Positions 1 to 7,146 of a stretch of DNA of 57,543 nt are shown here, one piece after another; the first letter of the stretch is position 1, and each line of letters begins with the position of its first letter. Source of the DNA: Mycobacterium sp. MFM001 (lineage in GTDB: Bacteria > Actinomycetota > Actinomycetes > Mycobacteriales > Mycobacteriaceae); assembly GCF_003402475.1 (NCBI RefSeq), contig NZ_BFAB01000002.1:374594-432136 (forward strand), read 5' to 3'. Below the pieces are notes generated by a model. That model was not told the DNA's origin, ran no database searches, and was given only the letters and a program-made list of their open reading frames with translations. Both the position numbers and the translations under genes were made by a program.

Positions 1-27
1 GCCTCCCAGCAGATCCTGTCGAGCTAG
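1..27 (+). CDS. EsxJ-family (WXG100, QILSS-type) protein, C-terminal end only
   Basis: The first eight codons of the window read ASQQILSS followed by TAG. This is the same C-terminus as the complete EsxJ-like gene at 924-1220, so this is the 3' end of another copy whose body lies left of the window. It sits 14 bases before an EsxN gene, the spacing seen in mycobacterial esxJ-esxI pairs. Nothing more can be said of the missing part. Confidence 0.85.
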   Translation, partial: ASQQILSS

Positions 28-41
28 AAGGAGCACCGACG

Positions 42-326
42 ATGACGATCAACTACCAGTTTGGCGACGTCGACGCCCACGGCGCACTGATCCGCGCCCA
101 AGCCGCCTCCCTGGAGGCCGAGCACCAGGCCATCATCCGCGATGTGCTTGCCGCCGGCGACTTTTGGGGCGGCGCCGGCTCGACGGCCTGCCAAGAGTTC
201 ATCACCCAGTTAGGCCGCAACTTCCAGGTCATCTACGAACAGGCCAACGCGCATGGCCAAAAGGTGCAAACCGCCGGCTCCAACATGGCCTCCACCGACT
301 CCGCCGTCGGCTCCAGCTGGGCCTAA
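42..326 (+). CDS. EsxI/EsxN-family ESAT-6-like secreted protein (copy 1)
   Basis: A 94-residue WXG100 protein of the Mtb9.9 subfamily (EsxI/L/N/O/V). It starts MTINYQFGDVDAHG and has the central W-G turn in the FWGGAG motif at residues 41-46, with helices on both sides. Such proteins form a helical-hairpin heterodimer with the EsxJ/K/M/P/W partner encoded just upstream and are exported by type VII secretion, in this family by ESX-5. The ribosome site AAGGAG precedes the ATG by a short spacer. The protein is identical to the one at 1232-1516; the DNA differs at seven silent positions. A hairpin terminator follows. Confidence 0.93.
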   Translation: MTINYQFGDVDAHGALIRAQAASLEAEHQAIIRDVLAAGDFWGGAGSTACQEFITQLGRNFQVIYEQANAHGQKVQTAGSNMASTDSAVGSSWA

Positions 327-342
327 CCCACACCCCAACAAC

Positions 343-374
343 GTGGCCCGCACACCCCCCGGTGTGCGGGCCAC
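343..374 (+). terminator. Perfect inverted repeat after esxN copy 1
   Basis: A 14-base stem (GTGGCCCGCACACC paired with its exact complement) encloses a CCCC loop 17 bases after the esxN stop. No U-tract follows, which is common for mycobacterial hairpin terminators. The same hairpin follows the second esxN copy, so it travels with the gene. Confidence 0.7.
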
Positions 375-506
375 AACACGTTCGCGGCATCAAAGCATCA
401 AGAAATGGGGCTTCGGCGTTAGGAAACCGTTAAGGGCGTTCTACTCGGCCTTTGTGCGGGGCACTGTGGGATGAGTGGAATCGGTAGTGCGACATCAGGA
501 GAAGCC

Positions 507-806
507 ATGTCTTTCGTGACCACACAGCCCGAGGACCTGACGGCTGCAGCCGCCAGCCTGCAAGGCATCGGCTCGGTGATGGCGTCACAGAACGCCGCCG
601 CGGCGGCACCCACCACCGGTGTGGTTCCCGCGGCCGCCGACGAGGTTTCGGCGCTCACGGCAACACAGTTCGCCGCGCACGCCGCCATGTATCAGTCGGT
701 CAGTGCCCAAGCCGAGGCGATTCACGAGATGTTCGTCAACACACTGGGCACCAGCGCCGGGTCGTATGCGGCCACCGAGGCCGCCAATGCGATCGCGGCC
801 GGCTAG
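507..806 (+). CDS. PE family protein (solo PE domain)
   Basis: A 99-residue protein consisting only of a PE domain. It begins MSFVTTQPEDL, and the C-terminal half carries YAATE, which fits the YxxxD/E general type VII secretion signal. An AGGAG site just before ATG 507 decides this start over the in-frame upstream GTG-type start at 471. PE proteins normally pair with a PPE partner encoded directly downstream and are exported by ESX-5 in slow growers. Here no PPE follows: an EsxJ-like gene comes next after 117 bases. It is very close in sequence to the PE at 55978-56277, which does have its PPE. It may pair with a PPE encoded elsewhere. Confidence 0.93.
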   Translation: MSFVTTQPEDLTAAAASLQGIGSVMASQNAAAAAPTTGVVPAAADEVSALTATQFAAHAAMYQSVSAQAEAIHEMFVNTLGTSAGSYAATEAANAIAAG

Positions 807-923
807 GCGGACAACGGAGACAACTTGTCACATGTTTGAAGCCGGCTGTTAAAACGCAGGTCGTAACCTGTACCCCAGGACGACCAGCGCAGCACCCACC
901 CGTCAACCACAAAGGAGAATTTC

Positions 924-1220
924 ATGCCTACCCGGTTTATGACCGACCCGCACGCCATGCGGGACATGGCGGGCCGTTTTGACGTGCACGCCCAAACCGT
1001 CGAAGACGAAGCCCGCAAGATGTGGGCCTCAAGCCAAAACATCGCCGGAGCCGGCTGGAGCGGAACCGCCCAGGCCACCTCCTACGACACCATGGGCCAG
1101 ATGAACACCGCGTTTCGCAACATCGTCAACATGCTCCACGGTGTGCGCGACGGGCTGATCCGCGACGCCAACAACTACGAGGCCCAAGAACAAGCCTCCC
1201 AGCAGATCCTGTCCAGCTAG
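924..1220 (+). CDS. EsxJ-family (EsxJ/K/M/P/W) WXG100 protein
   Basis: A 98-residue protein starting [17 protein letters not shown]. It has the W-x-G turn as GWSG near residue 45 and the C-terminal secretion motif YEAQE (YxxxE) followed by the QILSS end. This is the CFP-10-like partner of the EsxN gene that follows after 11 bases; the pair is expected to be secreted as a 1:1 heterodimer through ESX-5. AAAGGAG lies 5-10 bases before the ATG. Ends of two further copies lie at bases 1-27 and 57525-57543. Confidence 0.93.
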   Translation: MPTRFMTDPHAMRDMAGRFDVHAQTVEDEARKMWASSQNIAGAGWSGTAQATSYDTMGQMNTAFRNIVNMLHGVRDGLIRDANNYEAQEQASQQILSS

Positions 1221-1231
1221 GAGAACCAGAA

Positions 1232-1516
1232 ATGACCATCAACTACCAGTTCGGCGATGTCGACGCCCACGGCGCTTTGATCCGCGCCCAAGCCGCCTCC
1301 CTGGAGGCCGAGCACCAGGCCATCATCCGCGATGTGCTTGCCGCCGGCGACTTTTGGGGCGGCGCCGGCTCAACGGCCTGCCAAGAGTTCATCACCCAGT
1401 TAGGCCGCAACTTCCAGGTCATCTACGAACAGGCCAACGCGCACGGCCAAAAGGTGCAAACCGCCGGCTCCAACATGGCCTCCACCGACTCCGCCGTCGG
1501 CTCCAGCTGGGCCTAA
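1232..1516 (+). CDS. EsxI/EsxN-family ESAT-6-like secreted protein (copy 2)
   Basis: It encodes exactly the same 94 residues as the gene at 42-326. Seven codons differ, all silently, at codons for T2, F7, D9, A15, L16, S47 and H71. It follows its EsxJ partner by 11 bases with a GGAG site and is probably co-transcribed. The identity runs on past the stop through the hairpin and ends about 50 bases after it. It faces the PPE gene that ends at 1578 on the other strand. Confidence 0.93.
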   Translation: MTINYQFGDVDAHGALIRAQAASLEAEHQAIIRDVLAAGDFWGGAGSTACQEFITQLGRNFQVIYEQANAHGQKVQTAGSNMASTDSAVGSSWA

Positions 1517-1532
1517 CCCACACCCCAACAAC

Positions 1533-1564
1533 GTGGCCCGCACACCCCCCGGTGTGCGGGCCAC
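1533..1564 (+). terminator. Perfect inverted repeat between convergent esxN and PPE
   Basis: The same 14-base stem and CCCC loop as at 343-374. Here it lies between two convergent genes (esxN ending at 1516 and PPE ending at 1578), so as a symmetric hairpin it could stop transcription from both sides. Confidence 0.7.
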
Positions 1565-1577
1565 TACATGTTGACGG

Positions 1578-2921
1578 CTATCCGGCCATCGGTGAGTGCG
1601 GCACCACGCTGGTGCGCAACCCGATCGACCTGACGGCCCCGTCGGCCTCACGTCCAGCCATGCTCGGGAAGGTGACCTTGGGCATCCCCGAGACGCCGGT
1701 CGTCGAAACCGCCGGGGCGGCACCGAGATTGGTGCCGGGCAACGGCATTGCGCTGGCCGGGGTCATCGATGCGGCCCAGCTCTGCGGCACGGAGAGCCCG
1801 CCGAGCGACGCCGCTTGGCCGATGCTGGCGGAGGCCCCTGCGCCACCGATACCACCCATGTGGCCCGCGCCGCCCAGACCCCCCAGCGGTGACAAGCCAC
1901 CCAGGCCGCCGAGCGGACCCAGTCCCCCGGACTCGGTCAGCTCGTCGGCACCCAGGAAATCCAGACCCACGCCGAGCACGTCCAAGCCGACGCCACCGCC
2001 GTCCAGACCGACCAGCCCGACGCCGTCCATTTCGAGGCCGACGGTGTCCTCGATCAGACCCAGCGATTCGCTACCGCCGAACGCGCCGGCCAAGCCGGAC
2101 AGCGCCCCGCCGCCGACGTCGGCGGTCTTGCTGGCGCCCTTGATGGCCCCCTTGCCCGATGCGCCGGTCAGGGCGGTGAGTGCGCTTGCCGGGGCCGAGG
2201 CCGCGGACGTCGCCGCCGACGTCCCGCTGCCCATCACCATCTGCGACATCCCGGTCCCCGACCCGGTGGGCGACGCCAGTGTCTGCAGTGTCTGCGGGAC
2301 CGCCGACAGCGACGACGTCATGGTCTGGGCGTGGGTGCCCGCCGAGCTGCCGGCGGACTGGGCCACCGCGGCCGACTGGCCGGCCAGCCCGGCCGGGTTG
2401 GTGTTGTGCGGCGGCGGCGTGAACGGGGCCAGCGTGGAGGCGGCCGCCGAACTGGCGGCGTAGCCGTACATCGCTGCGGCGTCCTGCGCCCACATTTCGC
2501 CGTAGTGCGCCTCGGTGGCCATGATCGCCGGGGTGTTCTGCCCCAGAAAGTTTGTGGCGACCAGGGCCATCAGCTGCGCGCGGTTGGCGGCGATCACCGG
2601 GGGCGGCACCGTCATCGCGAACGCGGCCTCATAGGCGCTCACCGCCGCCCTGGCCTGGTTGGCCACCTGTTCGCATTGGGCGGCGGTCGCGCTCATCCAC
2701 ACCACGTACGGCGCGGCCGCCGCGCCCATCGCCGCCGATGCGGGTCCTTGCCACGGCCCGGCGGTCAGCCCGCTCACGACCGATTGGTACGACGTCGCCG
2801 TCGAGTGCAGTTCGCTTGCGAGCCCGTCCCAGCCAGCGGCGGCAGCCAGCATCGGCCCCGGGCCTGCGCCGGCGTACATGCGAGCGGAGTTGATTTCCGG
2901 TGGCAAGAGGCCGAAATCCAT
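1578..2921 (-). CDS. PPE family protein, PPE-SVP subgroup
   Basis: A 447-residue PPE protein. The N-terminal PPE domain (about residues 1-175) starts [16 protein letters not shown] and contains the WQG turn near residue 57. A Gly/Leu/Asp-rich middle follows, with repeated GLxGLGG-type runs at about residues 270-355. The GxxSVPxxW signature appears as GGLSVPQSW near residue 376 and places it in the SVP subgroup. PPE proteins bind their PE partner as a helical bundle and are chaperoned by EspG5 for export. The PE partner is encoded 32 bases upstream on the same strand. Unlike the usual order PE-PPE-esxJ-esxN, this pair points toward the esx genes. Confidence 0.93.
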   Translation of the reverse strand: MDFGLLPPEINSARMYAGAGPGPMLAAAAGWDGLASELHSTATSYQSVVSGLTAGPWQGPASAAMGAAAAPYVVWMSATAAQCEQVANQARAAVSAYEAAFAMTVPPPVIAANRAQLMALVATNFLGQNTPAIMATEAHYGEMWAQDAAAMYGYAASSAAASTLAPFTPPPHNTNPAGLAGQSAAVAQSAGSSAGTHAQTMTSSLSAVPQTLQTLASPTGSGTGMSQMVMGSGTSAATSAASAPASALTALTGASGKGAIKGASKTADVGGGALSGLAGAFGGSESLGLIEDTVGLEMDGVGLVGLDGGGVGLDVLGVGLDFLGADELTESGGLGPLGGLGGLSPLGGLGGAGHMGGIGGAGASASIGQAASLGGLSVPQSWAASMTPASAMPLPGTNLGAAPAVSTTGVSGMPKVTFPSMAGREADGAVRSIGLRTSVVPHSPMAG

Positions 2922-2953
2922 CGGGAGTGCCTTTCGTCTGTTAGCTGGGCCAC

Positions 2954-3259
2954 TCAGATTCGGGCCGCATTGGCGGCTTCGGTGGCCGCATACGAACCGG
3001 CGCTGGTCGCCAACGTGGTGACAAACTGCTGGTGAACCGCCGCCGCCTGGGCGCTGATCGCCTGATACCTGCCGGCGTGGGCGGCGAACTGCGCGGCGGT
3101 CAAGGCCGACACCGGGTCGGCGGCGGCCGGAAGGACGCCGCCGGTCGGTGCGGCTGCCGCTGCGTTACCGGCGGACATCGCCGACCCGATGCCGGTCAGA
3201 TCGCCGGCCGCCGCGCTCAGCAGCTCCGGATGTGTGGTGACAAATGCCGTGAAATGCAC
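2954..3259 (-). CDS. PE family protein, partner of the PPE at 1578-2921
   Basis: A 101-residue single PE domain beginning [14 protein letters not shown] and carrying YAATE near the C-terminus as type VII secretion motif. It lies 32 bases upstream of the PPE gene, the classic PE-PPE operon layout. It is more diverged than the two other PE proteins of the window, which begin MSFVTTQP. AGGAGAAG precedes the start on the minus strand. By position, between the esx genes and trcR, it corresponds best to the PE8/PPE15 pair of the ESX-5a region of M. tuberculosis, but orthology is inferred from context only. Confidence 0.9.
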   Translation of the reverse strand: MHFTAFVTTHPELLSAAAGDLTGIGSAMSAGNAAAAAPTGGVLPAAADPVSALTAAQFAAHAGRYQAISAQAAAVHQQFVTTLATSAGSYAATEAANAARI

Positions 3260-3384
3260 TGACTTCTCCTAACTTCCTCTCACCGCAAGCACGCCACGGC
3301 CTGGGCTCGGGCCCGTTCGCAAATGTCGTTGGCGATTGGCCAGGCGCAGGCGGCGGCCGCAAAGTAGTTTGCGCGCAATCAGTT

Positions 3385-3402
3385 TGAGGAGTGCACTCCT
3401 CA
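3385..3402. promoter_or_regulatory. 18-base perfect palindrome between PE and trcR
   Basis: The 337-base gap 3260-3596 between the divergent PE and trcR genes has no convincing gene. It contains the perfect palindrome TGAGGAGTGCACTCCTCA, centred about 200 bases ahead of trcR and 135 bases ahead of the PE start. Its symmetry suggests a dimeric regulator site, but the binding protein is unknown. A-T-rich stretches suitable for promoters occur at about 3425-3500. Confidence 0.4.
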
Positions 3403-3596
3403 TCTGCAGCGCCGTGCCGATCAACGGCTAAGCACCACAGTATTTTTCGGGCCAGCGCCAGATCAAGCCGACTGATGACATGCATAGAAAACGCATATCT
3501 GGCCGAGTCGGGCACCACCTCGGGTGATGCCCGCAACATTTGAGAACGATATGAACTTCGTGACAGAGCGATGTGCGCCCGGGAGAATGTAGGAAT

Positions 3597-4370
3597 ATGA
3601 CGGCTGTGTCGGGTTACGCGCGCGAACAGCGGCCGCGCCAGGCCATCCTCGGGCAGCTGCCGCGGATCAACCGGGCCGACGGATCACCGATCCGGGTTTT
3701 GCTGGTCGACGACGAGCCGGCGCTGACCAACCTGGTCAAGATGGCGCTGCACTACGAAGGCTGGATTGTCGACGTCGCGCACAACGGCCGGGAGGCCGTC
3801 GCCAAGTTCGACAAGGTCGGCCCCGACGTGCTGGTGCTCGACATCATGCTGCCCGACATGGACGGGCTGCAGATTCTGCAGCGGGTGCGCGAATCAGACG
3901 CCTACACCCCGACGCTGTTTCTCACCGCCCGCGATTCGGTGATGGACCGGGTCACCGGCTTGACCGCCGGCGCCGACGACTACATGACCAAGCCGTTCAG
4001 CCTAGAGGAGCTGGTGGCCCGGCTGCGCGGGCTGCTTCGCCGCTCCACTCACCTGGCGCCCCCGGCCGAGGAGGAACTGCGGGTCGGCGACCTCACCCTC
4101 GACGGCGCCAGCCGGGAAGTCACCCGCGGGGGAACGCCGCTGTCGCTGACGTCGACCGAGTTCGAGCTGCTGCGCTTCCTGATGCGCAACCCGCGCCGGG
4201 CGCTGACCCGCACCGAAATACTGGACCGCGTCTGGAATTACGACTTCGCGGGGCGCACCAGCATTGTCGACCTCTACATCTCGTATCTGCGGAAGAAGAT
4301 CGACGCGGGCCGCGACCCGATGATCCACACCGTGCGAGGTGTCGGATACATGCTGCGACCGCCGGAATGA
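3597..4370 (+). CDS. trcR: Response regulator TrcR (OmpR family)
   Basis: A 257-residue DNA-binding response regulator. After a basic leader of about 30 residues comes the receiver domain (33-150) with acidic pocket DDE at 38-40, phospho-acceptor D82 in LVLDIMLPD, and K in the TKPFS loop. A winged helix of OmpR type follows (about 160-255) with the RTSIVDLYISYLRKK recognition region. ATG 3597 gives the length of M. tuberculosis TrcR; an in-frame GTG at 3573 would add eight residues. The stop overlaps the trcS start as ATGA, so the two are co-translated. TrcR is known to regulate its own promoter. Confidence 0.93.
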   Translation: MTAVSGYAREQRPRQAILGQLPRINRADGSPIRVLLVDDEPALTNLVKMALHYEGWIVDVAHNGREAVAKFDKVGPDVLVLDIMLPDMDGLQILQRVRESDAYTPTLFLTARDSVMDRVTGLTAGADDYMTKPFSLEELVARLRGLLRRSTHLAPPAEEELRVGDLTLDGASREVTRGGTPLSLTSTEFELLRFLMRNPRRALTRTEILDRVWNYDFAGRTSIVDLYISYLRKKIDAGRDPMIHTVRGVGYMLRPPE

Positions 4371-5869
4371 GCCCGCGCCGCCGAGCCGCGCGGCGGTGGT
4401 GGCCGCGATCCCTGCGCCGGCAGTTGGTGCTGGGCGTTTGCGCGGTGGTCTGTGCGGTATTAGTGGCGGTCGACGTGGTGTCGGTGCTGAGCCTGCGCGC
4501 GTATGTCACCACGATGAACGACGCCGAAGTCGCCGAATCCCTGCAGGCACTGGAACATTCGTATAGCCGTTACCGCAGCGGCGAAAGTTCGCACAGCGCC
4601 TTGCCGATCCAGCAGGCGATGCTGGAGTTCACCGGCCAGACACCGGGTAACCTCATCGCGGTCCTGCACGACGGTGTGGTGGTGGGCTCGGCGGTGTTCT
4701 CCGAGGACGAGGCGCAGCCCGCTGCCCCCGACGTGGTCCGGGCCATCGAAGCGCGATCGTGGACCGACGGCCCGCCGCGCACCGACGTGCTGGGCAGCCT
4801 GGGCTCCTACCGGGTGGACAGCCGCGCCGAGGGACCGGACCGCCTGCTGGTCGGGGTTTCGCTGAAGCTCGCGAATCGGACCATCGCTCGCCGAACAGTC
4901 ACCGCCACAGCGCTTTTGGTGGCTGCGCTGCTGCTGACGGCGGCGCTCACGATTACGGTGGTGGGCTATGCGTTGCGTCCATTGCGCCGCGTCGCAGCGA
5001 CCGCCGCCGAGGTGGCAAGCATGCCGCTCGTGGGCGACGAGCACCGGATCACCACCCGGGTACGGCCCGACGACACCGATCCCGACAACGAGGTCGGCAT
5101 CGTCGGGCACACGCTGAATCGGTTGCTGGACAACGTCGACAGCGCGCTGGCGCACCGCACCGAATCCGACCGCCGGATGCGGCAATTCCTCACCGACGCC
5201 AGCCACGAACTGCGCACCCCGTTGGCCGCGATTCAGGGCTATGCCGAACTCACCCGTCAGGACAGCTCGGCGCTGCCGCCGACGACGGAGTACGCGCTGG
5301 CCCGAATCGAGTCCGAGGCGTTGCGGATGACGTCGCTTGTCGACGAGTTGCTGCTGCTGTCGCGGTTGGGTGAAGGCGAGGATCTCGACACCGAGGACGT
5401 CGATCTGGCCGATGTGGTGATCCACGCGGTCAACGACGCGGCCGTGGCGGCGCCTACCCACAATTGGGTCAACGACCTGCCGGAGGACCCGGTGTGGGTG
5501 CGCGGCGACCGCGACCGGCTGCACCAACTGGTCAGCAACCTGCTGAGCAACGCGCACGTGCACACCCCGCCGGGCGTCACCGTGACAACCGCGATCTCGC
5601 GTCACCCGGCCGGCCACGACGGCCCTTATGCGGAGCTGACCGTGACCGACGACGGTCCCGACATCGAGCCGGATCTGCTGCCGCACTTGTTCGAACGATT
5701 CGTGCGCGGTGACACGTCGCGATCCAACGGCTCGGGCAACGGATTGGGCTTGCCGATCGTCGACTCGATCGTCAAGGCGCATCACGGCTCGGTCAGCGCG
5801 GAGTCCGCCGACGGGCGAACGGTGTTCCGCGTGCGTTTGCCGCTGCTCGAACAGCCGGCCGAAGGGTAA
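4367..5869 (+). CDS. trcS: Sensor histidine kinase TrcS
   Basis: A 500-residue membrane kinase and partner of TrcR. A basic N-terminus precedes TM1 (about 20-45). An extracytoplasmic sensor of about 130 residues, TM2 (about 180-203) and HAMP (203-262) follow. The dimerisation domain has the phosphorylated histidine H280 in ASHELRTPLAAI. The ATPase domain has an N box (NLLSNAHVH) and a final G box (GNGLGLPIVDS). The first G box reads DDGPDI where DxGxGI is usual, so the second glycine is aspartate. The rest of the ATP-binding site is intact, so the protein is probably active. Confidence 0.93.
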   Translation: MSPRRRAARRWWPRSLRRQLVLGVCAVVCAVLVAVDVVSVLSLRAYVTTMNDAEVAESLQALEHSYSRYRSGESSHSALPIQQAMLEFTGQTPGNLIAVLHDGVVVGSAVFSEDEAQPAAPDVVRAIEARSWTDGPPRTDVLGSLGSYRVDSRAEGPDRLLVGVSLKLANRTIARRTVTATALLVAALLLTAALTITVVGYALRPLRRVAATAAEVASMPLVGDEHRITTRVRPDDTDPDNEVGIVGHTLNRLLDNVDSALAHRTESDRRMRQFLTDASHELRTPLAAIQGYAELTRQDSSALPPTTEYALARIESEALRMTSLVDELLLLSRLGEGEDLDTEDVDLADVVIHAVNDAAVAAPTHNWVNDLPEDPVWVRGDRDRLHQLVSNLLSNAHVHTPPGVTVTTAISRHPAGHDGPYAELTVTDDGPDIEPDLLPHLFERFVRGDTSRSNGSGNGLGLPIVDSIVKAHHGSVSAESADGRTVFRVRLPLLEQPAEG

Positions 5870-5908
5870 TTGCAAGCTTGGAGGCTGGCGGTGCAGTGCG
5901 CATCCGGC

Positions 5909-6328
5909 ACATCATCTCCTAGCCAACCTGCGCGGAGTGCGGGAAGCGGGCCGGATATTCGCCGTGCCCGTCTACTCGCCATGCTCACGGTGATGATCGT
6001 GACCGGTGTCGTTCGCGAAACCTTCTGGGGCTTACCGCAATACGATCCAGAGCACATTCCGGAAGCGGTGCCGGTGCATCAGGGCAACGGTCTGGTCATG
6101 GGTGCGACGATTCTGGTGTTGCTCCGCGCATTCGCCAACGGTGGCACGTCGCTGACCGGAGTGGAAGCGATCGCCGACGCGGTCAACGTCTTTCGTAAGC
6201 CCCAGGGCCCCAACGCTCGTCGGGTTCTGACCGCAATGGCCGGTATTCTGGGCTTCTTGCTGCGTCATCTACCTCGTGCACGTCACACACGCCACTCCGC
6301 CGCCCAGCTTGCGGGCGATCAAGACTTG
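5909..6328 (+). pseudogene. Remnant of an APC-superfamily permease (KimA/KUP-like)
   Basis: Permease-like sequence continues here through three reading frames. The first piece, about 5909-5975, reads ANLRGVREAGRIFAVPVY. The second, about 5981-6262, carries LRAFANGGTSLTGVEAI and FRKPQGPNARRVL, a hallmark of large APC permeases annotated as amino-acid or K+ (KimA/YdaO type) transporters. The third, to the stop at 6328, continues with VIYLVHVTHATP. At least two frameshifts separate them. The N-terminal part and everything after the middle of the transporter are missing. A single long frame (5870-6586) spans part of it, but its last third is antisense to the CBS gene. I infer a decayed transporter, left between trcS and kdp. 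Confidence 0.75.
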
Positions 6329-6762
6329 AGCACCGCAGCCAGCAGACGTGATGCGGTGATCACACCAAGCAATTTGCCACTCTTGGTGACCGGGATCAGC
6401 GGACTTCGCAGCCGCGCCATCACCGCGGCTACCTCGATGATGGTGTCGTCGAAGTTGGCCGGCGGCACGTCGGAAAGGTGCGCGGGCAGCATGTCACCGA
6501 CCGTCTTGCCTTCCAACCTCTCCGCAATGTGGTCGGCCATCGATTCCTCGAGCACGCCCGACAACAACGGGTCGTCCTGCACGTAACCGGGCACGATGAA
6601 GCGGACCACTTGCGAGGCCGGCAGCACCGCGTACGGGCTGCCGGATGCGTCGACGACCAAAACTCCGGGTAGGCGTCGCTCCGCGAGCATGCGGACAGCC
6701 TCCAGTGCGGCAGAGTCGGTGGTCAAAACCGGGAAGTCCTCGGCCATGTCCTGGGCACGCAT
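6319..6762 (-). CDS. Tandem CBS-domain protein
   Basis: A 147-residue cytosolic protein made of two CBS motifs. The first (about 1-60) starts RAQDMAEDFPVLTTD and includes GVLVVDASG. The second (about 88-147) contains GKTVGDML, RSPLIPVTKSGKLLGVIT. CBS pairs bind adenosyl nucleotides and act as energy or second-messenger sensors. I chose ATG 6762; an upstream in-frame GTG-type start at 6840 would add 26 Arg/Pro-rich residues with no CBS similarity. It is divergent from the kdp operon across about 214 bases and overlaps the permease remnant by 10 bases. A role in sensing for potassium uptake is inference from position only. Confidence 0.8.
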   Translation of the reverse strand: MRAQDMAEDFPVLTTDSAALEAVRMLAERRLPGVLVVDASGSPYAVLPASQVVRFIVPGYVQDDPLLSGVLEESMADHIAERLEGKTVGDMLPAHLSDVPPANFDDTIIEVAAVMARLRSPLIPVTKSGKLLGVITASRLLAAVLKS

Positions 6763-6976
6763 ACGGCGAACGGTACTACCGCGGCAAGGCGCACGCAGCG
6801 CAGGCGTGCGCGCCGGCCCGACCGTAACGGGCACCGCCACCGTAAAGAAAGCGTTAATGACTGCTGCCCTGGATACCGAACGGGCTTAGCGTCATTGCAG
6901 CCCTCATCCCCGAGGGCCCAGTGGGTGCTGCGCGACCGACCGAGCATGACTTGGGCGGTCGTGAAACGGAGGATCA

Positions 6977-7060
6977 ATGTCGGTGCTTGCGTACATCCTG
7001 CTGACCGCGGGAGTATTCGCCGTGCTCGGCATGGTGCTGAAGCTGGTCGAGGGGCTGTGA
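6977..7060 (+). CDS. Predicted 27-residue membrane peptide heading the kdp operon
   Basis: The frame reads [27 protein letters not shown]: a single hydrophobic helix (about residues 3-21) with a K-x-x-E end. CGGAGGATCA gives a good ribosome site before ATG 6977. The stop overlaps the GTG of kdpF in GTGA, so translation is probably coupled. Its size and build resemble KdpF, which follows, but it is a different sequence. KdpF-like small subunits stabilise the KdpABC complex; a similar role here is inference. I know of no name for this peptide. Confidence 0.65.
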   Translation: MSVLAYILLTAGVFAVLGMVLKLVEGL

Positions 7061-7146
7061 GCGCCGCCAACGGCATCGGTCTGGCACTGGCCGTCCTCAT
7101 CGCGGTGCTACTCGTTGCGGCCCTGCTCTTTCCGGAACGTTTCTGA
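7057..7146 (+). CDS. kdpF: KdpF, small subunit of K+-transporting ATPase
   Basis: A 29-residue single-helix membrane peptide ending ALLFPERF, which matches the KdpF signature (A-L-x-x-P-E-x-F) and the 29-30 residue length of known KdpF proteins. The GTG start overlaps the preceding peptide's stop, and its own stop overlaps kdpA as TGATG. KdpF is a lipid-like stabiliser of the KdpFABC complex in the inner membrane. Confidence 0.88.
   Translation: MSAANGIGLALAVLIAVLLVAALLFPERF

Noticed and set aside
1354..2463. Long Pro/Ser-rich plus-strand frame of 369 codons
   Set aside because: It is antisense to the PPE gene; composition follows from the Gly/Leu-rich PPE repeats read backward, and it begins inside esxN out of frame.
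3260..3596. IS1560-like remnant between the esx cluster and trcR, as in M. tuberculosis
   Set aside because: No transposase-like frame or terminal repeats were found in this gap.
4460..5875. Minus-strand frame opposite trcS
   Set aside because: High-GC shadow with Arg/Gln/His-rich nonsense composition and no motif; trcS is the real gene.
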